A program made the position numbers and the translations under genes. The notes beneath the pieces were generated by a model that saw only the letters and a list, made by a program, of their open reading frames with translations, had not been told where the DNA came from and did not search any database. This document shows, one piece after another, positions 1 through 7,327 of a stretch of DNA of 33,449 bases. The stretch is taken from contig CALGVA010000013.1 of assembly GCA_937920345.1 (NCBI GenBank), positions 1 to 33,449 of the forward strand, given 5' to 3'. Every line of letters begins with the position of its first letter. The stretch's first letter is position 1. The DNA comes from an uncultured Lachnospiraceae bacterium (GTDB taxonomy: Bacteria; Bacillota; Clostridia; Lachnospirales; Lachnospiraceae).

Positions 1-24
1 GTTTTCAAGGTACAAATATATATC

Positions 25-41
25 AAAGGTCAGTGACCTTT
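25..41. promoter_or_regulatory. Perfect palindrome, candidate repressor operator
   Basis: AAAGGTCA at 25-32 and TGACCTTT at 34-41 form a perfect 8-bp inverted repeat around a single central G. The right arm runs directly into TTGACA at 41-46, a -35-like hexamer. Such palindromes are typical operators for TetR/MarR-type dimeric repressors. No good -10 was found downstream on the plus strand, so the site may serve a leftward gene outside the window. The regulator is unknown. Confidence 0.45.
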
Positions 42-83
42 TGACACCCTAATCTCTTATATTAAAAAAATATATTGAATTCA

Positions 84-111
84 TGAAACAAAACAGATAA
101 TATGGAGTGTC
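84..111 (+). promoter_or_regulatory. Possible ECF-type promoter of the sigma gene
   Basis: TGAAAC at 84-89 resembles the -35 element of ECF sigma promoters (AAC core). TGTC at 108-111 resembles the CGTC -10 element. The 18-nt gap is slightly longer than the usual 16-17, so this is a weak call. It would make the sigma gene autoregulated, as is common for ECF sigma/anti-sigma pairs. Confidence 0.3.
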
Positions 112-136
112 TAATATTTCAGAAAGGAACACAGAG

Positions 137-175
137 GCGCGCCGCGAGGCGGCAGTCCGCATGCGGCGCGCTTTT
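137..175 (+). terminator. GC-rich hairpin followed by TTTT, upstream of the sigma gene
   Basis: GCGCGCCGC (137-145) pairs perfectly with GCGGCGCGC (163-171). A second small stem, GCGG/CCGC (149-152/157-160), sits inside, and TTTT follows at 172-175. It lies between the candidate promoter and the ribosome binding site at 190-198. It could terminate transcription from upstream or act as an attenuator in the sigma leader. Confidence 0.5.
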
Positions 176-204
176 GCGGATTCGGTAACAGGAGGTGAAA
201 TATT

Positions 205-768
205 TTGCACTTTTTTTTCGCGAAAAAAGAAGAAAAGAATCAGGATCTGATAGAGCAGATTATTCTGGAAAACTACAACTGTTATTATCGTCTGGCATAC
301 AGTTATGTGCATAACGAAGAAGATGCCGGCGACATTGTGCAAAATGGAGCATACAGGGCGCTGAAAGGCAGTCATACGCTGAAACAGCCGGAGTATGCAC
401 AAAGCTGGGTGTACCGCATCATGTTGAATGAATGCTTCCGGTATTTGAAGCAGCCTAAGTTTCTATCCTATGAAGCCGTGCAGGAGGAAAAGGGATTTGA
501 CATGGGATATACGGAGGACAGATATATGAATATCGACCTCATGCAGGCACTCGATTCTCTTCCGGCGCAGGACAAGGCGGTTGTGATATTAAGGTTTTTT
601 GAAGATAAGAAACTGGAAGAGATCGCGGATATTCTCGAGGAAAATGTTAATACGGTCAAGAGCAGGTTATATCGCAGCATGAAAAAGCTCCGTAATACCC
701 TTGCAGCAGATTCTGATGAGTACACATATCCTTTAAACGCAGGAAAGGAGGCGCAGCATGACTTATAA
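205..768 (+). CDS. ECF RNA polymerase sigma factor (SigV-like)
   Basis: This 187-residue protein has the usual length and architecture of an extracytoplasmic-function sigma factor. Region 2 (about residues 20-80) contains the core-binding segment around YSYVHNEEDAGDIVQ, and region 4 (about 115-170) carries the helix-turn-helix with IADILEENVNTVKSRLYR. Starts with TTG, supported by a strong AGGAGGTGA at 190-198 with suitable spacing; no better ATG exists. Its stop overlaps the start of the next gene by 11 nt, so the two are translationally coupled. The partner's DUF3298-like domain suggests a SigV-type pair, which in B. subtilis and Enterococcus responds to lysozyme. The sigma family is clear from sequence; the lysozyme role is inferred from known relatives. 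Confidence 0.9.
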   Translation: MHFFFAKKEEKNQDLIEQIILENYNCYYRLAYSYVHNEEDAGDIVQNGAYRALKGSHTLKQPEYAQSWVYRIMLNECFRYLKQPKFLSYEAVQEEKGFDMGYTEDRYMNIDLMQALDSLPAQDKAVVILRFFEDKKLEEIADILEENVNTVKSRLYRSMKKLRNTLAADSDEYTYPLNAGKEAQHDL

Positions 769-1693
769 TTTTCCGGAGGCAAAGGAAGAAAATGTTTTGC
801 TGGAAAAAGAACTTCAGGCATTAAGAAACGAATATCGAAAGCAGGAAATGCCAAAGGCACAGATAGAACAGCTTTGCAAAAAAATGAAGGAGGCGAAGAA
901 CGTGGAGAAGAATCGGAGAAGAATTATAAAAACAGCGGCGGCGGCAGCCGTTATAGCAGGTATCTTTGTTGTTTTGCCGAATACATCCGCGGCAGTTGCG
1001 CACGCGATGGAGCAGATTCCGGTGCTCGGACGGCTTGTGGAGGTCGTGACGTTCCGCAATTACGAATATGAGACGGAGAGAAACAGGGCGGATATAGAAG
1101 TGCCTGAGATCAAGCCGGTGGAAACAGGTGAAAGTACAGCTGATAACAGCGGGGTGCAGGAGAAGCTGGACCGGACAACTGAGGAGATCAATGCCGAGAT
1201 CCAAAAGATTACGGATGACCTGATCCGGGAATTTGAGACAAATCTGGATGAAGAGATGGGGCGTCAGGATGTTATTGTGAAGAGCGAAGTACTGGCAACC
1301 ACACAGGATTATTTTACACTGAAACTGATCTGTTATCAGGGTGCAGGCAGCGGCTATCAGTGGAATTATTTCTATACGATCGACTTTAACACAGGAGAGC
1401 GTCTGAAGCTGAAAGATATTTTCGTGGAAGGAGCGGATTATATTACGCCGATCAGCGAGAATATTAAAGAACAGATGCGGGAACAGATGGCGGCTGATGA
1501 GAACGTGTACTACTGGCTGGATGACGAAATAGAAGAATGGAATTTTAAAGCCATCACGGATGAGACGTCCTTCTATCTGAATGAAAAGGGGAATGTGGTC
1601 ATCGGATTTAACGAGGGAGATGTTGCGCCCATGTATATGGGAACGGTGGAATTTGAGATTCCCGGGGAAGTGCTGGCCGGGATACGGAAATAG
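758..1693 (+). CDS. RsiV-like anti-sigma factor, membrane protein with DUF3298 domain
   Basis: A 311-residue single-pass protein. Residues 1-52 form a charged cytoplasmic segment expected to bind the sigma factor. About 54-75 is an Ala/Ile/Val-rich transmembrane helix. The extracellular part ends in a DUF3298-like domain (about 215-305), including FYTIDFNTGERLKLKDIF and the closing VEFEIPGEVL. RsiV of B. subtilis has this layout, binds lysozyme through that domain and is then cleaved to free SigV; the same is inferred here. AAAGGAGG precedes the ATG, and the gene overlaps the sigma gene by 11 nt. The low-complexity linker at about 105-150 is not informative. It could also sense another envelope ligand. 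Confidence 0.82.
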   Translation: MTYNFPEAKEENVLLEKELQALRNEYRKQEMPKAQIEQLCKKMKEAKNVEKNRRRIIKTAAAAAVIAGIFVVLPNTSAAVAHAMEQIPVLGRLVEVVTFRNYEYETERNRADIEVPEIKPVETGESTADNSGVQEKLDRTTEEINAEIQKITDDLIREFETNLDEEMGRQDVIVKSEVLATTQDYFTLKLICYQGAGSGYQWNYFYTIDFNTGERLKLKDIFVEGADYITPISENIKEQMREQMAADENVYYWLDDEIEEWNFKAITDETSFYLNEKGNVVIGFNEGDVAPMYMGTVEFEIPGEVLAGIRK

Positions 1694-1754
1694 AGGGCTG
1701 CAGTTTACACCCATGCCCGACTTCGCATCAGAGGTAGCCCAAAACCCGAAGCTA

Positions 1755-1763
1755 TGATATAAT
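1755..1763 (+). promoter_or_regulatory. Extended -10 promoter for the greA-like gene
   Basis: TATAAT at 1758-1763 is preceded by TGA at 1755-1757, giving a TGn extended -10. No convincing -35 is present 17 bp upstream, which extended -10 promoters can tolerate. A hairpin begins within about 10 nt of the expected transcript start. Confidence 0.45.
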
Positions 1764-1767
1764 AACC

Positions 1768-1812
1768 GCAAAAGAAAAACAAGTGACGCGAAGCGGCATT
1801 TGTTTTTCTTGC
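1768..1812. repeat. Long hairpin with AAGAAAAACAA / TTGTTTTTCTT arms (copy 1)
   Basis: AAGAAAAACAA at 1772-1782 pairs with TTGTTTTTCTT at 1800-1810. The inner part continues the stem (GTGACGC against GCGGCAT, one mismatch and one wobble) and closes on a GAA loop. A similar hairpin with the same arms lies at 9945-9990. The U-rich right arm means it could act as a bidirectional terminator after the anti-sigma gene. GGCATTTGTTTTTC from its right arm is repeated once more at 1828-1841. Confidence 0.6.
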
Positions 1813-1842
1813 GAGTATAATGAGGAAGGCATTTGTTTTTCA

Positions 1843-1861
1843 AAAGAATCGAAGATTCTTT
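1843..1861. repeat. Small perfect hairpin in the greA-like leader
   Basis: AAAGAATC (1843-1850) and GATTCTTT (1854-1861) form an 8-bp perfect stem on a GAA loop, directly after the second copy of GGCATTTGTTTTTC. It lies 31 nt before the chosen start codon of the greA-like gene. Confidence 0.5.
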
Positions 1862-1892
1862 ACGGATGAACAGGAAATCGGGGAGTACGCGT

Positions 1893-2396
1893 ATGCACAA
1901 TGAATTGACAAAGCAGGACATCAAAAAGATGGAGGAAGAGATTGAATACCGCAAGCTGGTGGTGCGCAAAGAGGCGCTGGAGGATGTGAAGACGGCGCGG
2001 GCGCACGGTGATCTGAGCGAGAACTTCGAGTACCATGCGGCGAAGAAGGTCAAGAACCAGAACGAGAGCCGCATCCGCTATCTGGAAAGAATGATCAGGA
2101 CGGCAGTCATTGTCTCCGACGAGTCGGCGGAGGACGAGGTCGGCATGAATAATACGGTGGAAGTCTACTTCGAGGAAGACGATATGGTGGAACGGTATAA
2201 ACTGGTAACCACGGTCCGCGGTAATTCACTGGAAGGGCTGATCAGCACGGAATCCCCTCTGGGCAGAGCGCTGCTTGGCCATAAGGCGGGAGACCGGGTC
2301 TACGTGGAAGTGAACCCGGGCGCCGGATATTATGTGGTGGTGAAAGCCATTGAGAACACGGTCGATGACGGAACTGATAGATTGAGAAGTTTCTGA
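1893..2396 (+). CDS. greA: GreA/GreB-family transcription elongation factor
   Basis: Gre factors bind RNA polymerase and stimulate cleavage of backtracked transcripts through an acidic coiled-coil tip. This 167-residue protein has the N-terminal coiled coil (about residues 5-75) with the diagnostic GDLSENFEYHAAKK segment, whose acidic residues form the tip. A C-terminal FKBP-like domain (about 90-160) contains STESPLGRALLGHKAGDRV. The start at 1893 is preferred because GGGAG lies 7 nt before it; longer forms starting at TTG 1833 or ATG 1866 would translate the hairpin region and lack a site. The N-terminus is shorter and less canonical than housekeeping GreA, so this may be a paralogue. It is monocistronic, between a hairpin and a convergent terminator. 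Confidence 0.85.
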   Translation: MHNELTKQDIKKMEEEIEYRKLVVRKEALEDVKTARAHGDLSENFEYHAAKKVKNQNESRIRYLERMIRTAVIVSDESAEDEVGMNNTVEVYFEEDDMVERYKLVTTVRGNSLEGLISTESPLGRALLGHKAGDRVYVEVNPGAGYYVVVKAIENTVDDGTDRLRSF

Positions 2397-2407
2397 CGAA
2401 GATGAAT

Positions 2408-2451
2408 AAGACCTCTGTCCGCAGATCAAAGTTTCTGCGGACAGGGGTCTT
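2408..2451. terminator. Strong 18-bp hairpin between convergent genes
   Basis: AAGACCTCTGTCCGCAGA (2408-2425) pairs with TCTGCGGACAGGGGTCTT (2434-2451), broken only by one T-G wobble, with an 8-nt loop. It sits between the end of the greA-like gene and the end of the leftward araC-type gene, where a shared terminator is expected. It lacks a long T run on either side, so its termination strength is uncertain. Confidence 0.6.
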
Positions 2452-2471
2452 ACCGGTTTGTGAACGGGGCG

Positions 2472-3335
2472 TCACTGTGCTTTCTTTTTGATGGGAATCC
2501 AGATCTCCGTATAGTAGTTTTCGTCGTCTGTTCCCTTGGGATACTTGCTGAGCATATCATACATCTCGACGCAGTAGCCTTCTGCAAATTCGTAGTCTTG
2601 CAGCGCCGGCAGCCACTCGGAGAAGATCTTGTTGTTTACGTCCTGCATGGAATCCGGCAGGGCACCCCGGCAGGGGAAAACGGCCCATGTAAAAGCAGGA
2701 ATCGTTATTACCGTAAATCCGTCGGGAATGTCTCTGGCGGGATTGTAAAGATCGGCAATCAGATATTCAAAGCTTTCGTTTCCCATCTTCGGGTCGATAT
2801 TGATCCCGAACATGCCGCAGACGTGCTCGCCCTTGCCGGTAGCGTAGTGCTCCTGCCAGAATGCGGGGATGTCCTGCTTGGCGTTCTCATAGTGAAAATT
2901 CCTGGAGACGCCCAGAACGCTGAAGGCCTCCTTGGTTGTAATACGATAGTCCATAGCATAACCACCTTTCAATGAGATTGATAATTGTAACGGTGCGAAA
3001 GCCTTGCACATGGTCTTGTTTCGGCGCACCGTGAGAGGGGGATATCCATGGAAACGGGAAAAAGCTCTGGTAAAACCGTCAGGAGAGTCATAGCCGTATT
3101 TCATGGCGAGGTCTATTACCGTGATGTCGCTGGTCAGCAGTTCTTTGCCTGCAAGCGCAAGCCTGCGGTTTCTGATATACTCTGTGACGGAATATCCGCA
3201 CAGTATGCTGAATCCTTTGTGAAAGTAAAAGGGCGAGATATTGACATGCTCCGCCACGTCATACATTGTGATATCCTCTGTTATATGACGCTCAATATAA
3301 CTGACAGCCTTGCTGACTGCTTCTGTCCATTCCAT
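2472..3335 (-). CDS. AraC-family regulator fused to a GyrI-like effector-binding domain
   Basis: About 287 residues. The N-terminal part (about 5-105) has two helix-turn-helices of the AraC type: ITEDITMYDVAEHVNISPFY followed by a second unit with VIDLAMKYGYDSPDGFTRAF. The C-terminal half (about 125-285) is a GyrI-like/SOUL-type ligand-binding domain, including the VITIPAFTWAVFPCRG strand region and the closing YYTEIWIPIKKK. This order matches Rob- and SoxS-related multidrug-responsive regulators. The ATG at 3335 is chosen because GGAG lies 6 nt upstream; a longer form from TTG at 3428 has no ribosome binding site. The target is unknown; the divergent Ca2+ ATPase gene is a candidate by position only. 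Confidence 0.85.
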   Translation of the reverse strand: MEWTEAVSKAVSYIERHITEDITMYDVAEHVNISPFYFHKGFSILCGYSVTEYIRNRRLALAGKELLTSDITVIDLAMKYGYDSPDGFTRAFSRFHGYPPLTVRRNKTMCKAFAPLQLSISLKGGYAMDYRITTKEAFSVLGVSRNFHYENAKQDIPAFWQEHYATGKGEHVCGMFGINIDPKMGNESFEYLIADLYNPARDIPDGFTVITIPAFTWAVFPCRGALPDSMQDVNNKIFSEWLPALQDYEFAEGYCVEMYDMLSKYPKGTDDENYYTEIWIPIKKKAQ

Positions 3336-3534
3336 AGTATGCTCCGTTTCCGCGCTGTCCGGGCTCTGTTTTCTCGTTTCGCTTCTTTCGAGTCTGTGAA
3401 ACCAGTCTCGTAATTGGTCGAATCTCAACTTTTGAGACAGCGCTTCTTGTGATCTCCCTCAAGTGATTACAGTATATCTTCTGGCAGGCGTCTTTGTCCC
3501 GATATAGTTTGCTTTGTTTTGTCCCTGATCCGCA

Positions 3535-3562
3535 TTGCAGGAGGGATGCTTTTCATTATATT
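3535..3562 (+). promoter_or_regulatory. Candidate promoter of the Ca2+ ATPase gene
   Basis: TTGCAG at 3535-3540 and TATATT at 3557-3562 are separated by 16 bp, four to five matches each to the sigma-A consensus. It would give a 5' leader of about 140 nt. Confidence 0.35.
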
Positions 3563-3659
3563 TATCATGAATGAGCCGGCGTGTCAAAAGGTAATCAGGT
3601 AATCCGGTGCGCTGCGGGTGCAGATGCCATAAGCCGGACAAGTGTCATAAATGGGACAT

Positions 3660-3702
3660 CCCCCGCATATATCATACAAAAGCCTATAGGCGGTGCGGGA
3701 GG
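3660..3702 (+). promoter_or_regulatory. Possible ribosome-binding-site sequestering stem
   Basis: CCCGC within 3660-3666 is complementary to GCGGG at 3695-3699, which overlaps the GGGAGGT ribosome binding site of the ATPase gene. A stem here would hide the site. This is only a 5-bp perfect core extended by imperfect pairs, so it is a suggestion. Confidence 0.25.
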
Positions 3703-3709
3703 TATAAGC

Positions 3710-6475
3710 ATGTATGAGATGAAGACGGCGGCGGAAGTGATTCGCCTGCTTGAGACAGATAAGGATAACGGGCTCGGACGCAGGGAGGCGATGGAGCGCA
3801 AGACAAAATACGGAGCGAACAGACTGAAGGATCAGGAGAAGAAGAGCGTGGGGCAGATGATTCTGGAACAGCTCAACGATCCGCTGATCCTGATTCTGGT
3901 GGTGGCGATGGCGATTTCTCTCATGCTGCATGAAATAGGGGATGCAATCATTATTGTTACGGTAGTAGTTTTAAATGCGACAGTGGGTATTATACAGGAA
4001 GGCAAGGCAGGTAAGGCGGTAGAAGCGCTCAAGAAAATATCTTCTCCGCAGGCGGTCGTACTGCGGGAAGGAAAGCGTGCTAAAATACCGGCGGAGGATC
4101 TGGTACAGGGGGATATCGTACTGCTGGAAGCAGGTAATATGATACCGGCAGACCTGCGGCTGCTTGATACACAGGGAGTATGCATAGAAGAGTCTACCCT
4201 TACGGGAGAGTCTGTGCCGGTGGAGAAGGACGCCGGTTATACGGTGGAAGTGCAAGGGGATAATAGTAACCCGAATATGGCGTACATGTCTACTTACATG
4301 ACCAAAGGACGCGGTAAAGGGGTGGTGGTCGCGACCGGTATGGATACGAAGATCGGGCACATCGCCGATATGCTGCACAGCAATAAGGAAAAACTGACAC
4401 CGCTGCAGGTCAAACTGGGAGAACTGGGTAAAGTACTGAGCTTACTGGCGGTGGGTATCTGTGTGTTTCTGTTTATTGTCGCGGTTCTGCAGAAACGTGA
4501 CATAGGAGAAATGCTGCTGACTTCCGTGTCGCTGGCAGTGGCGGCTGTACCGGAGGGGCTTCCGGCAATCGTGACGATCGTGCTGGCACTCAGCGTCTCC
4601 CGGATGGTACGGGCCAGGACGATTGTGCGTAAGCTGTCTTCGGTGGAGACGCTTGGCGCCGTCGAGGTGGTCTGCTCTGACAAGACGGGTACGCTCACAC
4701 AGAATAAGATGACAGTGACGGAATGTTATGTAGAAGGCAGACTGGTGACGCGGGAGCATCTGACGGATTTCTTTGCGCGTGCGGCCGGCGGCGGGAGACC
4801 GCAGGAACGGCAGTCAGTTCAGGCAGGGTATGGCACGGAACGCAGACATTTCATGCTGGGCTGCCTGCTGTGTAATGACGGAATGCTGCTCGGGGAAGAT
4901 AAGATCGGTGATCCTACGGAACTTGCGCTTCTGTATATGGCGCGGGCGTGCGGAGCGGATATAGAAGGTCTCAGAGAAACATATCCCCGCATTGCGGAGA
5001 AAGGATTTGACTCGGAGCGTAAGATGATGACTACGGTACACCGGGAGGGTGGAGAAATTATATCTTATTCCAAGGGTGCGGCGGAGCGTATACTTGACGG
5101 CTGTGACCGGATGTACAGACAGGGGCGGCCGGCACGCATGGATCAGGCGGATAAAGAAGCGGTTATCCGGATACAGAAACAGCTGATGGGTGAGGGGCGG
5201 CGTGTGATGGCGATCGCCATGGAGACAAGCGGCAGTATGCGGGAGCAGGGAATGATCTTCTTAGGTCTGCTCAGTATGCAGGATCCGGTCAGGCCGGAGG
5301 CGGTCCGTGCTGTGGCTGATTTTGAACAGGCGGGTGTCTCTACGGTCATGATCACCGGAGACCATCCGGATACGGCGTACTCGATTGCAAAGGAGCTTGG
5401 GATTGCGGACAGTCCGCAGCAGTGTATTACCGGCAGAGAACTGGATCATCTGCAGGATAACGGCTTCCTGCAGAGACTGCAGCAGATCAGGGTTTTTGCC
5501 AGAGTGACGCCGGAACATAAGGTCAGGATCGTGGAGGGATACCGGACGCTCGGTAAGACGGTGGCGATGACGGGGGACGGCGTCAATGACGCGCCATCGC
5601 TGCAGGCGGCGGATATCGGCATCGCCATGGGATTAAACGGCACGGACGTGGCGCGCGGCGCGGCGGACTTCGTACTGATGGATGACAATTTTGCAACCAT
5701 ACATACGGCGATCCGGGAAGGCCGGGGAATCTATGAAAATATCAGAAAATCGGTGCTGTTCCTGCTGTCCTCCAACCTGGGGGAGATTATCACGATGCTG
5801 CTCACGATCGTGGCGGGACTGCCAAGCCCTCTGAAGGCAAGTTTTATCCTGTGGATCAATCTGATCACGGACTCTCTTCCGGCATTGGCGCTGGGGGTGG
5901 ATGATAACGAAGGCGAGAGCCTGATGCGTGAGAAACCGCGCAGGCGGGGAGAGTCCCTTTTTGCAAAAGGGGGACTGCTCTGTGTCATCTGCTACGGGCT
6001 GGTGATCGGCGGCGTGAGCCTGGCTGCTTTTCTGAAAGTACCTTACGACAGGATCGTGGCGGAAGGACTGCCGATTAGTTTACATAATGTTGTAGAAGGG
6101 CTGAGAATATCGGCAGTACTTGCGGAAGCACAGACGCATGCGTTTACGGTGCTGGGTATCAGTCAGCTGTTTCACGCGATCGGCATGCGGGATGTGAACC
6201 GGTCTGTATTTAAAATGAATCACAGGAATAATCCTTACATGATCGGGGCAGTCGTGATCGGCATCGCATTGCAGGTGGCGGTGACGGAGATCACGCCGCT
6301 CATTCACCTGTTCGGCACGGTACGGCTGGGGCTGACGGAATGGGTGCAGCTCATCGCGCTGTCCACGACGCCGCTGATCGTCCATGAACTGCTGGTGGCG
6401 GTAAGCCGGGCGAGAAAACATGAGACGGAGGAATCTGCGCGGATTCTGCCGGATCAGGCGGACTGTAAGGTGTGA
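3710..6475 (+). CDS. P-type Ca2+-transporting ATPase (type IIA/IIB)
   Basis: About 921 residues, a full-length cation pump that exports Ca2+ at the expense of ATP. Visible in order: N-terminal cation-ATPase domain; actuator motif TGES at about 165-168; M4 motif PEGLP at about 281-285, characteristic of Ca2+ and Na+/K+ pumps; phosphorylation site DKTGT with Asp at about 324; nucleotide-binding KGAAE; hinge TGDGVNDAP at about 621-629; M5 NLGEII and M6 WINLITDSLPALALG, which carry SERCA-like Ca2+ ligands. The start at ATG 3710 has GGGAGGT directly upstream; starting at 3581 would add 43 atypical residues. The gene is monocistronic and convergent with the ytaF-like gene. Ca2+ specificity is inferred from M4/M6; Mn2+ is possible. 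Confidence 0.93.
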   Translation: MYEMKTAAEVIRLLETDKDNGLGRREAMERKTKYGANRLKDQEKKSVGQMILEQLNDPLILILVVAMAISLMLHEIGDAIIIVTVVVLNATVGIIQEGKAGKAVEALKKISSPQAVVLREGKRAKIPAEDLVQGDIVLLEAGNMIPADLRLLDTQGVCIEESTLTGESVPVEKDAGYTVEVQGDNSNPNMAYMSTYMTKGRGKGVVVATGMDTKIGHIADMLHSNKEKLTPLQVKLGELGKVLSLLAVGICVFLFIVAVLQKRDIGEMLLTSVSLAVAAVPEGLPAIVTIVLALSVSRMVRARTIVRKLSSVETLGAVEVVCSDKTGTLTQNKMTVTECYVEGRLVTREHLTDFFARAAGGGRPQERQSVQAGYGTERRHFMLGCLLCNDGMLLGEDKIGDPTELALLYMARACGADIEGLRETYPRIAEKGFDSERKMMTTVHREGGEIISYSKGAAERILDGCDRMYRQGRPARMDQADKEAVIRIQKQLMGEGRRVMAIAMETSGSMREQGMIFLGLLSMQDPVRPEAVRAVADFEQAGVSTVMITGDHPDTAYSIAKELGIADSPQQCITGRELDHLQDNGFLQRLQQIRVFARVTPEHKVRIVEGYRTLGKTVAMTGDGVNDAPSLQAADIGIAMGLNGTDVARGAADFVLMDDNFATIHTAIREGRGIYENIRKSVLFLLSSNLGEIITMLLTIVAGLPSPLKASFILWINLITDSLPALALGVDDNEGESLMREKPRRRGESLFAKGGLLCVICYGLVIGGVSLAAFLKVPYDRIVAEGLPISLHNVVEGLRISAVLAEAQTHAFTVLGISQLFHAIGMRDVNRSVFKMNHRNNPYMIGAVVIGIALQVAVTEITPLIHLFGTVRLGLTEWVQLIALSTTPLIVHELLVAVSRARKHETEESARILPDQADCKV

Positions 6476-6507
6476 AATGAAAATGGAAAGCATATCTTGC
6501 CGTGCGC

Positions 6508-7143
6508 TTATGCGACAGCCAGCACCGCTAACAGCAGCAGGAAGAGCCCGCTGAGCCATGACAGATCTATGCGGAACACAGTGGAAGCCAGAAGTCCGAT
6601 GCCGTATCCGGCGGCGAAGAGAAGCAGGTTGAAGAGTGCCGCCAGCAGGAAAAGCGCAGCCATAGGTAAAGAGCCCGTGGTAAAAGCCATACCTGCAAGG
6701 ACACTGTCTAGCGAGAGTGCAAGTGATAAGAGAAGCGCTTCCTTCGGACTTAAGATCTGCAGATCTTCCTGGTTGGCATCCTCCGGAGACAGATAAACGG
6801 TGAAGATAATATTGAGTTGTTTGATTTTACATCCCCAGTTTCTTGTGAGACTGGGGTATTTGCGTGCCAAAAGACGGATCAGACTCTCAAACAGTTTGCT
6901 GCATCCTAAGAATGCAAGAATGGTGAAAGAAAGAACCGGCAGGGCAGCCGGAGGAAACAGAAGAAAAAGGTAAGATCCGATGCGGTTGGCAGCGGTGATA
7001 AAAACGGCGGGAACACAGATGAGAATGAGATAGGCGGGGAGTCTGATCTGCACCCGCCGGGTTCCGTAGGTCAGCCCGGCAGTCAGGGAATCGATTGACA
7101 CGGCAGTCAGGAAGAGCAGTAATGCCGCAAGAGTAGAAGACAT
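6508..7143 (-). CDS. ytaF: YtaF-like sporulation membrane protein (MntP-type fold)
   Basis: About 211 residues, nearly all hydrophobic, with around six transmembrane helices in two repeats. Each repeat begins with an acidic Asp in a membrane helix: AVSIDSLTAGLTYG near residue 20 and ALSLDSVLAGMAF near residue 150. This duplicated D-S/A-x-x-A-G pattern is shared by YtaF and the Mn2+ exporter MntP. YtaF is listed as a sporulation membrane protein in B. subtilis, with no established substrate. The ATG at 7143 is used because TCACCTC (complement GAGGTGA) lies 8 nt upstream at 7152-7158. Its 3' end faces the Ca2+ ATPase gene, so two ion-handling membrane proteins lie side by side. Metal export is inference. 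Confidence 0.85.
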   Translation of the reverse strand: MSSTLAALLLFLTAVSIDSLTAGLTYGTRRVQIRLPAYLILICVPAVFITAANRIGSYLFLLFPPAALPVLSFTILAFLGCSKLFESLIRLLARKYPSLTRNWGCKIKQLNIIFTVYLSPEDANQEDLQILSPKEALLLSLALSLDSVLAGMAFTTGSLPMAALFLLAALFNLLLFAAGYGIGLLASTVFRIDLSWLSGLFLLLLAVLAVA

Positions 7144-7217
7144 GGAACAGTTCACCTCAATCAGAAATACTTTACCGTATATTGTATGGAAAAAAGGTCC
7201 GGAGTTGCTGAATTTTA

Positions 7218-7246
7218 TTTACGCGTATCATAAAAAATGGTATGAT
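7218..7246 (+). promoter_or_regulatory. Promoter of the metallo-beta-lactamase gene, with inverted repeat
   Basis: TTTACG at 7218-7223, 17 bp, then TATGAT at 7241-7246 with TGG extension at 7238-7240. An inverted repeat TATCATA (7226-7232) / TATGATA (7241-7247) overlaps the -10 and could be an operator. Confidence 0.5.
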
Positions 7247-7327
7247 AAATTACAAGTGAGGATTATCTTCAGAAGTACATTTGTTTGAGACAGATTACGA
7301 TTGCGGGGTTATTTAGGAGGGTATTCT

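Larger units (their letters stand above)
3336..3709. other. Divergent intergenic region between araC-type gene and ATPase gene
   Basis: No gene is supported here. A weak rightward promoter candidate lies at 3535-3562, followed by a leader of about 140 nt that may fold (see 3660-3702). The part from 3336 to 3530 could encode an N-terminal extension of the leftward regulator but has no ribosome binding site for it. I see no recognisable riboswitch class. Confidence 0.5.

Noticed and set aside
821..2074. 417-codon reverse frame over the anti-sigma and greA-like genes
   Set aside because: It is antisense to two well-supported genes, has no ribosome site and its translation has no recognisable domain.
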